Shown piece after piece: positions 1 to 12,147 of a stretch of 64,000 bases of DNA. The DNA comes from Xenopus tropicalis (Eukaryota > Chordata > Amphibia > Anura > Pipidae). The stretch lies in assembly GCF_000004195.4 (NCBI RefSeq), contig NC_030678.2, forward strand, positions 138,385,047 to 138,449,046, in the 5' to 3' direction. The position numbers and the translations under genes are program-made. Position 1 is the first letter of the stretch; each line of letters starts with the position of its first letter. The notes under the pieces were generated by a model. It was not told the origin of the DNA and ran no database searches. It saw nothing but the letters and a program-made list of their open reading frames with translations.

Positions 1-428
1 CAGAAGAAGCACCACAGATCAGAAAGAATAGACAATACATAAAAATAGCACAAGATATTAGACACAGTCCTATGGAATCCTCGGTTTTGCTGTCATTTAC
101 CTTCACAGTCTGATAGGAGTGCAGGTCCTTTTCTTACACTCTGGTTCCTTTAACATTGAAGAGACTTGGAGCAGTGAAGATAAACAGACTTTGTAAGGAG
201 AGCGCATGTGCTATACTGTACCGGACCCACCCCAATGTGTGGTATGTGACATACCACCAGTCAAACTACATTTATATCTGGCACAGGAAGGGCTCACAGC
301 AGAGAGTATGTCTCTGGGATCCCTGAGTGAGATGAAAATGTGAGTGAATTACAGATACTTGAGCTTTAAACTGCTAAAAAAAAAAAGGTAAGAACCTTAG
401 ACATACCAAGTATACCTAATTATTTGTG

Positions 429-431
<3 letters not shown>

Positions 432-466
<35 letters not shown>
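432..466. repeat. (TA)n microsatellite
   Basis: A run of about 16 TA units. Similar runs lie at 49318-49336, 60941-60966, 61111-61125 and 61307-61332. Confidence 0.9.
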
Positions 467-469
<3 letters not shown>

Positions 470-527
470 TGACAACATTTTTTGTAAATATTTGTGTGAG
501 TACCTGGATATGAAAATATAGAATAAA

Positions 528-716
528 CTGTACCTGGAATTTCAATTTCATACTCTATATCTTTTGTATAAAAGAGCAAAGCATATTTGTATGAATACTT
601 ATCTGGAAGCCATAGGACCCAATGCTCACCAGATGAGGATGCTGACCATGTGGGAAGGCCATTAGATTTAAAGTTACACTTTCCACCTCTTCTGCAGGTG
701 TACAAATGGACATGAC
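528..716 (-). other. Unresolved open stretch, possible exon
   Basis: On the - strand an acceptor-like aaatgcag near 716-723 opens a frame reading GGKCNFKSNGLPTWSASSSG, then EHWVLWLPDKYSYKYALLFY and TKDIEYEIEIP. A donor-like CCAG|gtacag lies near 530. The composition looks more protein-like than nearby frames, but I do not recognise a family and see no partner exon in the window. Confidence 0.2.
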
Positions 717-723
717 CTGCATT

Positions 724-1951
724 TAAATGTGGCACATCTCAGGTTTGAAGTGTTCTAAATATTGAAATGTTGGATAAGGAGTCGGGGGGCGGGTTCAGAA
801 AGATGGGTTGGATGCACGCAACAAACCTGTAGGGGGGTGGGCATTATGGCTGGGTGCCATGGCTCGGATGCCAATATAATTTGGCCTGCCACCACATATA
901 CACATACATGCATAGAATTTTAGATTTTTACCCACAATCCAGTGTTTCCCCCATAAGTCCAGTGTTATTGCCATTGCCAGGGAAAGTTGTCCCTGATACA
1001 ATCGTAGCTGATGTTGTTCTTGCACTTAGATGCAAGTTGGATGCAAATGTAATGGAAATCCAGTGCAACTGTGTTGTGCCAACTGATGCAGCCCACTGTG
1101 GGTACCCTGGAGCTACTGTCTAGTTATGAGGTAGCAATAGCTCCAGGGTTCTGCTGAAGTGGTGTTGAGTGAGACCATAAGGAAGCGTAGGGAGCACATG
1201 TTGACTAAATAGATTTATTAAATGGGACTTTTGCACTCAGTGACTGTGGGGAAACTAGCAAGACTGCAACTGTGCTTGCAGGTTGTAAATGACCCCTGTA
1301 AATTTTCTAAATACACAACTTTTTAGTGTTCTGTACCTGTGCAAAAGTTAAATGTCATATAATTACTGTGACAGTCATACTGTTACATCTGGTTACCCAT
1401 TAACCATACTGGGAAAATAGAAAATCACACAGCTTCCAGGTCTCTAGATCCAGGTATTGCAGAAGGAACCTTGAAACGGAATGTTCCTACTTGTCCCATC
1501 ACAACCCCAGACCCTACAGAGACAAATGGGGTTTTTGGTATTCAGTTATACTTTTTGTATTTCATGACCCACAACAAATTAGAGGAAGCATTTGGTGGAA
1601 TAGGAGTGTATTGAATAGCAAAATGATTTCTCCTGCCCTAATGCACATAAGTGTTAAAGGAAAGGGGTGTCATGGAGAGTGACATTCTAGCTGTGATTGT
1701 TTCATCATTTTATCTTCCCTTTGTTTCCATAATAATAAATGTATTTGTATTTATTCTCCGTATTATTTTTACATTTTATATAGAATCAACACATTCTACG
1801 GTGCTGTTCAGAACATCCATGGGAGCAAACACTGGAACACGGCACTGCCTCTGGGGGGGTCACTGGAGACGACTGGGTTTGCAATTAAGGCAACATACCT
1901 CTGCATGGTACTTCTAGACTGCTTAACCAGGTAAGGCCATAGACTAGTGCA
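724..1951. other. Intergenic, nothing recognised
   Basis: AT-rich sequence without conserved frames. 1081-1170 shares text (ggtaccctggagctactg, ccataaggaagcg.gggagcacatg) with 11810-11920, a low-copy interspersed repeat. Confidence 0.5.
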
Positions 1952-2266
1952 AGGATCCCCAACCTTTTTTACCTGTGAGCCACATTGAAATGGAAAAAGA
2001 CTTGGAGAGCAACACAAGCATAAAACATGTTCCTGGGGGTGCCAACTAAGTACCGTTATTGGCTATTTGGTAGCCCCTATGTGGACTGGAAGCCACCAGG
2101 AGGCTCTATTTGGCAGTACATCAGGTTTTTTTGCAACCAAAACTTGCCCCAAGTCAGGAATAAAAAAATAAGCACCTGCTTTGAGGCCAATGGGGGCAAC
2201 AGCCAAGGGGTTGGGGAGCAACATGTTGCACCTGAGCCACTGGTTGGGGATCACTGGACTAGTGTA
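1952..2266 (+). repeat. Interspersed repeat, partner of 31886-32172
   Basis: GGATCCCCAACCTTTTTTAC to GTTGGGGATCACTGGACTAG, found inverted at 31886-32172. Frames within it are short and not conserved between the copies. Confidence 0.6.
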
Positions 2267-2478
2267 AAATACTTCTTACATGTAATGTAACTGAAGGAAT
2301 AAGGGGCACAGAAAGGTCCTATAGACTGTGTTCTGCTCCACCAGTACATCTTGACTAGTACTGACTTGTAGATCAGTGTAGCAAAAAACTGTCCAAAAAC
2401 AGTTCCATTTGACCCCTGTTAAAGAAAATATTGTCACTTATCGATGTGACTGGACTTTTAATAATGGCATGTAAATAT

Positions 2479-2716
2479 TAGGGATGCACCGTCAAACCCC
2501 GAATCCTTGAATTCCTAACCGAGTCTGCAAATTAGGCTATGTAAGGGTTAAATAGAAAAATGTTCAACTTCCATGTTCATAAGATGAAAAGTCACATTAT
2601 TTTGTATTCTGAATCGGTTTGGCCAGGCTTGTGGATTTGGCTGAATCTGAATCCTGATGAAAAAGGCTAATCTTCGATGAATCCTGATACCAAATCCTGG
2701 ATTGGGTGCATCCCTA
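2479..2716. mobile_element. hAT-like MITE with 8-bp target duplication
   Basis: Terminal repeats TAGGGATGCACC and GGTGCATCCCTA are flanked by identical 8-bp duplications, GTAAATAT (2471-2478 and 2717-2724). An 8-bp duplication is characteristic of the hAT superfamily. It is 238 bases long and non-coding. Confidence 0.8.
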
Positions 2717-3177
2717 GTAAATATAAACTTAAACAAAAATGACTGAAAAGAACAAAGCTTTTTAACAAAAAAAACATAATGAGAGAGGACTGTATGCATT
2801 ATATGGGGTTGGAATGTACCAAGCCACTATATATCTGTAACTGTAACCCCTAAAATTATCCATACCAGTGCAGAATGGAAATTCATTTAAGACCCCCTAT
2901 CTGTACACTGGCCCTGCAACATGCCTGTATGCTAGGGTGCCACGATCATCACTAATACTGGCAGGAATCCAGCACTTAATTTATTTGCATGCCAGGGCAC
3001 TTTGGCCATCACTAATACTGGTAGGAAACCAGCGCTATGGGGAGAGGAACTTCACTTGGGGGCGTGCCAGGATGTTAAATTAGATATTTGCATGGGAATA
3101 CTTCAGAGGGCATTTCACCAACACAAGTACCGATGGAAAAATTATGAGAACAAAAAAATAACTGCAGAACACCCAAA

Positions 3178-4237
3178 GGGCCTGATTCACTAAAGTTTAT
3201 CGCACGCTTTTTTGCGGTAAAAAAGACGCAACAATTAGCGTGCGATTCACTACAGCATTAACGCATGCGATAAGTAGCATTTTCGCATGCGGTATTTCTC
3301 GCGCTAGTTTTACCGCATACGTTCATTTCCGTGCTGAAAAGAATATGATCGCATGATTCACTATAACTTTTGCGCGCTAAATATCGCATTCGGCTATGCG
3401 AAAATTAACACCTACTACAGGCAGGCGAAAAATTATACAAAAGTACAGTAAATGATTTTTTGCAATAAAATATGGACTTACAGTGTTATTTATTCAAGTA
3501 TGTGTTTCCCCTAGAGTGACGCAGCCGCCAGTTTGCAGGGAAATGCTCATTTTTAATACAGTAATTTTCTGCAAGTATTGGCGTGTATGGCTAACATGGC
3601 GTGCGTTCATTTGCGTGACTATTTCTATTTGGCTACAAGTGATGAAATGTTTCGCCAGGCATGGATTTGCAGCGAATTTTTGGACGTGCGTTGAATTTTT
3701 TTGCGGCGGATTTTTTCATGCGTTTCGCAAAACAATACGCCAATGGCAAAACGCCTGAAAAAATTTGCCACGCAAAAATTCACCGCACATACAAAAATTT
3801 ATACAAGCGTCAAAAAATAATAGTCACAGCAACAATTTTTTGCCGTTTTGTGGATCTTTCGAAAGATTTGCTAATTTTCACTAAAGATAACCAGAACACA
3901 TTTGCTCATCACTAGTGGCTACTATTTATAAGCATCTACTATTTATATGCTACCATTTATATGTGGCTAATATTTATATACACCATTTATATGCGGTGAC
4001 AATTTTTATACACTATTTCTAAGCTACCATTCATATGCGGTGACCAGCATGTACCAGCAAATACCGCATTAAAAATAGTCTTCGCGAGTTAAATAACGCA
4101 TGCAATATCGCGCGTAAAAAAGCGCGAGTATGCTTATAGTGAATCGTGCGAAAAATCGCCAAAATTAAGACGCGGTAAAATTTTTAACGCACGATATAAA
4201 TAGCGCACGTTAAATCGCACTTTAGTGAATCAGGCCC
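3178..4237. mobile_element. 1.06-kb TIR element
   Basis: GGGCCTGATTCACTAAAGT at the left and ACTTTAGTGAATCAGGCCC at the right form near-perfect terminal inverted repeats. The inside is rich in GCG/CGC runs and A/T and is partly self-complementary near the ends. Open frames inside are short and resemble no protein that I know. It resembles, at the tips, the family at 4974 and 12148 (GGC-rich tip, then TCA-AAG). Confidence 0.65.
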
Positions 4238-4973
4238 ACAGTGTTTCAACCCACTCAATGATATTGATAATTGCATTTGCCTGTTAAAAACATTAGCCTG
4301 TAAAAACTGCCATGGCAATATCATGGGATGCTTAGTCTGAAGGACAATATAGCTGGGAAGCTGTGTTCAGCAAGAGTTCAATATATACAGATTTATCAAA
4401 ACACGAGTTCAAACCCCGAATGGGAAAAATTCGGATTGGAAACTAAATTTTCTGAAGATCGCAAATATCACGAAAATGCTTACGAAAAAATTGCATTAGT
4501 CACGATAATATCGTATTGTCGATCCGAAAGTCACAAAATTTTCGTACCAAACCACTGTAAACAGCGGCAAAACCGATTCGTTTTTTTCGTGCTAAAAATA
4601 TGAAAAAGGTGCGAAAGCACCGAAAAAGGCGTGAAAGCACCGAAAAAGTCACGCAAGCGTCGAAAATGTCATGCAAGGTACGGAAAAGTCGCGACAAAAT
4701 ACGATTGGACCGACCGAACGAATGCTTGGAGCATTCGTGGATAAGTAAATGTGACCCTAAGGCTGACCCTAATGTGACCCTAAGGCTGAACACTAAAGGG
4801 GTCATTTACCGACAGAAATGCAGTGTGCAAAGTGCACAAAATGGGTGCAATTTATCATATTTGTGCATATTTGTGCATGCCTGGTCCTTGCAGACAAGAA
4901 AGTGCATAAAACAGAGTCTTGTAACACTTTATGGCACAGTCAATGTTTCTGAATTGTGTGTTTGCTAATACTT
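4238..4973. other. Intergenic, diverged repeat
   Basis: CG-rich in dinucleotides like 'cgaaaa', resembling decayed MITE text (gtcgatccgaaag, cgaccgaacgaatgc). Includes three CCCTAA-containing short repeats at 4751-4790. No gene seen. Confidence 0.4.
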
Positions 4974-5385
4974 GGGGGCACATTTATCAAAGTAGGAATT
5001 TTCGCCAATTAAAAGCACGATTGGAAAAAATTCAGACTAACCACAATTATTTCTGACGTGCGTTAATTGTGCAAAAATTCGTATTGTGGTTGTACAAAAA
5101 TATTGTGGTGAGATTCAAAAGTTACAGAATTTTCTTATCCGAACGATCATAAACTGCCCAAAAACCTTTCTGACTTTGAACATTCAATGCATGATTTTGG
5201 AAGCCTTTCATAGGACACAATGGCACCCTACAGCTCCAACCTGGCCAAAAGAAAGTCACGATACCAAAGCTTGAATGAATTCCGAAACAAATTGACGCAA
5301 AGCACAGAAAAGTCGCAGAATTTAACGAAAATATCGTAGAAATTCTAAAAGTTAGAAAAAATACAAAATTTTTCTCATTTGTACT

Positions 5386-5473
5386 TTAACTCTTTTACTG
5401 CCAAGCACGTATCTCATACGTGCTGGCAGTAAAAGGGCTTAAACGCCAACGACGTGTCTCATACGTCGTTGGC
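5386..5473. repeat. TTAA-bounded palindrome and second hairpin at the element's left end
   Basis: From TTAA at 5386 to TTAA at 5439-5442 the sequence is a near-perfect inverted repeat of 57 bases: the terminal repeat ACTGCCA, then AGCACGTATCTCATACGTGCT, then TGGCAGT. A second hairpin with the same loop motif (CCAACGACGTGTCTCATACG) follows at 5446-5473. Subterminal palindromes often bind transposase; that is inference here. Confidence 0.7.
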
Positions 5474-8400
5474 CTTTAAGCGCTGCTCTCAGAGAGCTTC
5501 TAACAATGACAGCCCCCCTGGGCAATGTGCCGGGGGGTGTCATGAGGGTCCTGCGATCGATCGGGTCGCAGGACCCTCCAGGAAGCAGCAGACGCGATCG
5601 CATCGCGTCTGCTGCTTCCTGCTTCCTCCTTCCCCCCCAGCGCCGGCCCAACTGAGCAAGGAGCGATCGGGTCTTCAGGACAGGTAAGGACTTTTTTTTT
5701 CTTGCATTTACACACCATTTACACACTTAGACACACATTTACATACATTTATACACACTTACATACATTTACACACACTTACAGCACACATTTTAGCATT
5801 TTTTTTTGGTTTTTTTTTTCATTTTTCACACTTTTATACACTTATTTACACTCATATACACACTTACACACTATCACACAACTTTTACACATGTACACAC
5901 ATGTATACACAAACACTTTGTTTTTTTTTTGTTTTTTTTTTCATTTTACCACTTTGTTTTTATTTTCTTTTACCTAAAAACTGTTTATTTTGACAGCGTG
6001 ACTATTGGATCAGATATTCTGGCCACTAATTACACTGTCATGTAACTTATTTTGTTGTTTCACTGATTTGCACAATTTTTGTGGTTTTATCACATTTTAT
6101 CCCTCTATAAGTGTTCCTGATCTGTTTTTAGCGTAGCTTTGCCAGCTGTAACTTTGGTGTACAAAAATAACTTTGCCTATTTTGAATTCATCAGAATGTG
6201 TACTTTCCAAAAATATATGGTTTCTGGGGGTCACTGCATAGTTAGGGGGGGTTACTGCACATAATACACTGACAGGGGGCTCTGTGTGCAAAAGCTGAGC
6301 TGGCAGGCGAGAAATCCTTATGCGCTATTTTCATTTTGGGTTCAGTACATACCGCAGACTTTGGTATATCTATGCATATTGGGCATTAAACTGTTCAGTA
6401 GGCCTCTGGTGTTCCTATTTGGGGTGACTTGCCTTTGTACGCAAGAAATTGTGTGAGATAAATGCGGCAAATTGCAACATTTTTAGGCGATTTTCTGAAA
6501 TGTCATAAAAACCAATAACTTTAGGAAAGCTCTGCAGATTGGTACTTTGGTGTAGAAAGGACTCTTTACCCTTGTTGGATTTGTCAGAATGTGTACTTTC
6601 CAAAAATATATGGTTTTGTGGGGGTCACTGTATAGTTAGGGGAAGTTTTGGCACATAATACACTGACAGGGGGCTCTGTGTGCAAAAGCTGAGTTGGCAG
6701 TTTTTTTGTAGCATTATCCCACATAAAGGATGTAAATGTGTTGATTTTGCAGGAGCTGAAATGATACATCATATGGGGGTATGTCCCCATTGGGGCCCCT
6801 ACATGCCACATACTTAGGTAAACCTATACATATTGGGCATCAAACTGTTCAGTGGACGCCTGGCGTTCAAATTTGGGGTGTTTTATCTTGGTACCTAACA
6901 CTATGTGGGAGATAAGATGCTGCAAAGTGGAAGCTTTGAGGGGATTTTTGGAAATGTCATCAAAATTGCTAACTTTAGAAAAGCTGTGCGGCTTGGTACT
7001 TTGGAGTAGAAAGACATGGGTACCCATTTTAGATTCGGGGGAATGTGTACTTTCCAAAAATATATGACTTTCTGGGGTGAGCGTACTTTTTTGTAGCTTT
7101 ATCCCACATATAATGATGTAAATGTGTTGATTTTGCAGGAGCTGAAATGACAGAAATGACAGTATATATGGGGGTATGTTCACATTGGGGCCCCTACATG
7201 CCACATACTTAGGTAAACCTATACATATTGGGCATCAAACTGTTCAGTGGACCCCTGGCGTTCAAATTCAGGGTGTTTTATCTTGGTACCTAATGCTATG
7301 TGGGAGATAAGATGCTGCAAAGTGGAAGCTTTGAGGGGATTTTTGGAAATGCCATGAAAATTGCTAACTTTAGAAAAGCTGTGCGGCTTGGTACTTTGGA
7401 GTACAAAGACATGGGTACCCATTTTAGATTCGGGGGGATGTGTACTTTCCAAAAATATATGACTTTCTGGGGTGTGCGTACTTTTTTGTAGCTTTATCTC
7501 ACATATAATGATGTAAATGTGTTGATTTTGCAGGAGCTGAAATGACAGAAATGACAGTACATATGGGGGTATGTTCCCATTGGGGCCCCTACATGCCACA
7601 TACTTAGGTAAACCTATACATATTGGGCATCAAACTGTTCAGTGGACCTCTGGCGTTCAAATTCAGGGTGTTTTATCTTGGTACCTAATGCTATGTGGGA
7701 GATAAGATGCTGCAAAGTTGAAGCTTTGAGGGGACTTTTGGAAATGTCATCAAAATTGCTAACTTTAGAAAAGCTGTGCGGCTTGGTACTTTGGAGTAGA
7801 AAGACATGGGTACCCATTTTAGATTCAGGGGAATGTGTACTTTTCAAAAATATATGACTTTCTGGGGTAAGCGTACTTTTTTGTAGCTTTATCCCACATA
7901 TAATGATGTAAATGTGTTGATTTTGCAGGAGCTGAAATGACAGAACTGACAGTATATATGGGGGTATGTTCACATTCGGGCCCCTACATGCCACATACTT
8001 AGGTAAACCTATACATATTGGGCATCAAACTGTTCAGTGGACCCCTGGTGTTCAAATTCAGGGTGTTTTATCTTGGTACCTAATGCTATGTGGGAGATAA
8101 GATGCTGCAAAGTGGAAGCTTTGAGGGGATTTTTGGAAATGCCATCAAAATTGCTAACTTTAGAAAAGCTGTGCGGCTTGGTACTTTGGAGTAGAAAGAC
8201 ATGGGTACCCATTTTAGATTCGGGGGAATGTGTACTTTCCAAAAATATATGACTTTCTGGGGTGAGCGTACTTTTTTGTAGCTTTATCTCACATATAATG
8301 ATGTAAATGTATTGATTTTGCAGGAGCTGAAATGACAGAAATGACAGTATATATTGGGGAATGTTCCCATTGGGGCCCCTACATGCCACATACTTAGGTA

Positions 8401-10735
8401 AACCTATACATATTGGGCATCAAACTGTTCAGTGGACCCCTGGCGTTCAAATTCAGGGTGTTTCATCTTGGTACCTAATGCTATGTGGGAGATAAGATGC
8501 TGCAAAGTGGAAGCTTTGAGGGGATTTTTGGAAATGTCATCAAAATTGCTAACTTTAGAAAAGCTGTGCGGCTTGGTACTTTGCAGTAGAAAGACATGGG
8601 TACCCATTTTAGATTCGGGGGGAATGTGTACTTTCCAAAAATATATGACTTTCTGGGGTGAGCGTACTTTTTTGTAGCTTTATCTCACATATAATGATGT
8701 AAATGTATTGATTTTGCAGGAGCTGAAATGACAGAAATGACAGTATATATTGGGGAATGTTCCCATTGGGGCCCCTACATGCCACATACTTAGGTAAACC
8801 TATACATATTGGGCATCAAACTGTTCAGTGGACCCCTGGCGTTCAAATTCAGGGTGTTTCATCTTGGTACCTAATGCTATGTGGGAGATAAGATGCTGCA
8901 AAGTGGAAGCTTTGAGGGGATTTTTGGAAATGTCATCAAAATTGCTAACTTTAGAAAAGCTGTGCGGCTTGGTACTTTGGAGTAGAAAGACATGGGTACC
9001 CATTTTAGATTCGGGGGAATGTGTACTTTCCAAAAATATATGACTTTCTGGGGTGAGCGTACTTTTTTGTAGCTTTATCTCACATATAATGATGTAAATG
9101 TATTGATTTTGCAGGAGCTGAAATGACAGAAATGACAGTATATATTGGGGAATGTTCCCATTGGGGCCCCTACATGCCACATACTTAGGTAAACCTATAC
9201 ATATTGGGCATCAAACTGTTCAGTGGACCCCTGGCGTTCAAATTCAGGGTGTTTCATCTTGGTACCTAATGCTATGTGGGAGATAAGATGCTGCAAAGTG
9301 GAAGCTTTGAGGGGATTTTTGGAAATGTCATCAAAATTGCTAACTTTAGAAAAGCTGTGCGGCTTGGTACTTTGGAGTAGAAAGACATGGGTACCCATTT
9401 TAGATTCGGGGGAATGTGTACTTTCCAAAAATATATGACTTTCTGGGGTGAGCGTACTTTTTTGTAGCTTTATCCCACATATAATGATGTAAATGTATTG
9501 ATTTTGCAGGAGCTGAAATGACAGAAATGACAGTACATATGGGGGAATGTTCCCATTGGGGCCCCTACATGCCACATACTTAGGTAAACCTATACATATT
9601 GGGCATCAAACTGTTCAGTGGACCCCTGGCGTTTAAATTCAGGGTGTTTCATCTTGGTACCTAATGCTATGTGGGAGATAAGATGCTGCAAAGTGGAAGC
9701 TTTGAGGGGATTTTTGGAAATGTCATCAAAATTGCTAACTTTAGAAAAGCTGTGCGGCTTGGTACTTTGGAGTAGAAAGACATGGGTACCCATTTTAGAT
9801 TCAGGGGAATGTGTACTTTCCAAAAATATATGACTTTCTGGGGTGAGCGTACTTTTTTGTAGCTTTATCTCACATATAATGATGTAAATGCGTTGATTTT
9901 GCAGAAGCTGAAATGACAGAAATGACAGTTCATATGGGGGTATGTTCCCATATGGGCCCCTACATGCCACATACTTAGGTAAACCTATACATATTGGGCA
10001 TCAAACTGTTCAGTGGACCCCTGGCGTTCATATTTAGGGTGTTTTATTTGGTTTCTTTATGACCTGTAGGAGATAAGATACTATAGACTGGAAGCTTTGA
10101 AGTGATTTTTAAAAAAAATCACAAATTTTGATAAAAACCAATAACTTTAGGAAAGCATTGCGACTTGATAGTTTGGAGTAGACACACAGTTGTGCCTATT
10201 CTGTATTCCCCAGAATCTGTTCTTTCCAAAAATGTACAATTTTCTGGGATAAACCTTCTGTTAGTGGAATTTTGGCCTTGAAATCCAAAGTATGCAGTTT
10301 TTTTGGAGCAGTGCTTTGGGAATTTGGTAATGTACTGCTGGGAGTTTTTGACCTATACAAGTGAGAAATCTCCATAAAACTATATATATTTGGTATTGGC
10401 ACGTTCAGGAGACATGGGACTTTCCAAATCAATTGTATATTCATGCATAAAATAATTTTTGTTTCTAGTATGTGTGATTATATTATGGAAAATTTGATTT
10501 TTTTTGCATTTTTAGACATTTAGAAGCCTATATCTTGTTACAGAATTGGAATTACACAAAAATTCTACCATATTTTGAAAGCTTAGGTTGTTCTGAAAAA
10601 AACAATATATTGTTTTCCTTGGTAAACTAAAAGTCCCCCCGAGGAAAGGCCCCTAAAGTGAAACAGTGCAAAATGTTCAAAAACTGTCTGGCAATACAAG
10701 TTCCCCTTTGTCCAAAACGGCTGGCAGTAAAAGGG
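5390..10735 (+). mobile_element. Non-autonomous piggyBac-like element carrying a satellite
   Basis: The element is flanked by TTAA on both sides (5386-5389 and 10736-10739). Its ends are inverted: 5' CTCTTTTACTGCCA and 3' TGGCAGTAAAAGGG, about 14 bp with one mismatch. TTAA targets and pyrimidine-rich tips are the signature of piggyBac-type transposons. No transposase ORF is visible. The inside holds a GC-rich left end, a TTTACAC-type simple repeat (5700-5990), degenerate satellite units (about 6100-6800) and a clean 395-bp tandem array. It is inserted in another TIR element (4974-10751). Strand is nominal. Confidence 0.75.
6808..10050 (+). repeat. 395-bp tandem satellite, eight full units
   Basis: The marker CACATACTTAGGTAAACC recurs at about 6808, 7203, 7598, 7993, 8388, 8784, 9179, 9574 and 9969, a strict 395-base period. 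Units are nearly identical, differing at a few scattered bases. More diverged relatives with other spacing lie at 6100-6800. Each unit shows an open frame of 126 codons on the - strand and one of 71 on the +. As 395 is not a multiple of three, frames do not join, and I do not regard them as genes. Confidence 0.93.
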
Positions 10736-10751
10736 TTAATGAATGGGCCCC

Positions 10752-12147
10752 ATAATGTCTAAAACTGAGCAGGGCAATTCAAATTTGCTGGACAGAGAGG
10801 TTCCTTTCATTTAAATGTCAGTGATTTTGTCACTGGGGAAGTTCCTTTGCATCACCGTGTGATTGTAGCAGGGTATTACAGCAATGCAGCAGCGGACAGC
10901 CTGCCACGCAGTACACTAGAAATGTGCTAGGTGGAAGCAGCGTAATAAATGTTATAACAGAGAGCGAAAAGTGGAAGTGGAATATTCCTTTTCCTTGTTT
11001 GCTTATAGAAGGCAGGTCTGCCAGAGAAATGCCCATTGGCCAAGCCCTGGGTTACATGAAAGGGACACTCCCATCCTGCATGTTGTGTTTATGGAGTTAA
11101 TCATCTCTGTAGTATAGAAGTTTTTATTACTACATTCACCCTTGTCTTACTTTGTAATTCTTGTGCTTTTCTTAAAGCCCTTAAATTATATTATTTTTAA
11201 TAAGGTGCCTGAATGGCACACTAGCATGGGAGCAACCTAGAGTACACCCAATTACCACCCCACACAAATACTTTTTTGGGGGGTATCAGTTGTATTTTTA
11301 TATGTAATCTGTATGTTCAGAGTATACATTGATCTGTTGTACAATGTACGTCACTGTGGAATATACTGGCTCTTTGTACTGCCCTGACTCGCACTTAAAT
11401 AATCCTTAAATAATCAGATCACCAGGTGTGCCGTAGCCCATAGCCCTTAGATGGCACTACTAAAGGTACTAGGGGTAAGGAAAGGGTGCAAAGTGCAAAA
11501 AAGGGTAATATTCAGTCCTGCCTTGCCCTGACTTGATGCACTTTTGCTCCTCTCATTACTCTTGCACTTTTCTTTGGGTAAATTGACCCCTTTGTGTTTG
11601 GTGCAGTGTGACAGTGGAGGCTACGATGCAGGGCATTAAGGACTGTGGGGCTCACTTTGCATAGCAAAGAATAGGAAAGTTATTCAGAACTAAATGTGTC
11701 TCATAGCTCAAATATTTATATGCAAAGTTGGACTTGCACTTTTCTATAGTTGTGCTCAGCACCACTCAGTCCTTCCTGCCCTCCCTTTTGCTGCTGTATT
11801 CCAGGGTTCGCATGGGAACCCTGGAGCTACTGCCACCTCCTGACCAGGCAGTAGCACCAGGGTTCCATCAGCACCCTGCGCACACTTGTGCTGAAAGAAT
11901 AGGGAGCACATGTCACTCATGCGCTGAACACTGAAAATGGCCGCAAGCAGACCTAGAAAATATTTGGTGCAACTGCGCTCGATTTGCATCGAATCACACA
12001 CAGAGTTATGTTCATTTTGGTAAATCAGATGCAACTTCGGTAGGCACAGCACAATGTTGTCAATAGAATTGCCTGTTTGCATCAGCAACGAGACCAGAAT
12101 TCTGGGAAATATGGTGCATTGTGGCAATTATTACACTTTGCACACAG
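10752..12147. other. Intergenic, nothing coding recognised
   Basis: Unique-looking AT-rich text with short frames only. It contains the 11810-11920 repeat shared with 1081-1170. Confidence 0.5.

Larger units (their letters stand above)
4974..10751. mobile_element. MITE-like TIR element, split by the piggyBac-like insertion
   Basis: The left end GGGGGCACATTTATCAAAGT and right end ACTTTAATGAATGGGCCCC are inverted copies. The right end is interrupted exactly at its TTAA by the piggyBac-like element, so the outer element is 4974-5385 plus 10740-10751. The inside is homologous to the element at 12148-13192, including one copy of the 52-bp unit near 5205-5260. Confidence 0.65.

Noticed and set aside
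2640..2700. CTGATGA near 2655 as a second hammerhead
   Set aside because: No GAAAC after a stem II and no pairing; it belongs to the hAT-like MITE.
4385..4420. GAGTTCAAACCCC as a tRNA B box
   Set aside because: No A box at the right distance and no cloverleaf; it lies in decayed repeat text. The similar word at 55192 also fails.
4751..4790. CCCTAA-containing short repeats as an interstitial telomere
   Set aside because: Only three CCCTAA words, separated by other bases; not a TTAGGG array.
5702..6045. His/Thr/Phe-rich frames
   Set aside because: They are the translation of a TTTACACAC-type simple repeat.
7219..9970. Repeated 126-codon open frames on the - strand and 71-codon frames on the + strand
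   Set aside because: They repeat with the 395-bp satellite, overlap on both strands, do not join in frame and resemble no protein; they are a by-product of the array.
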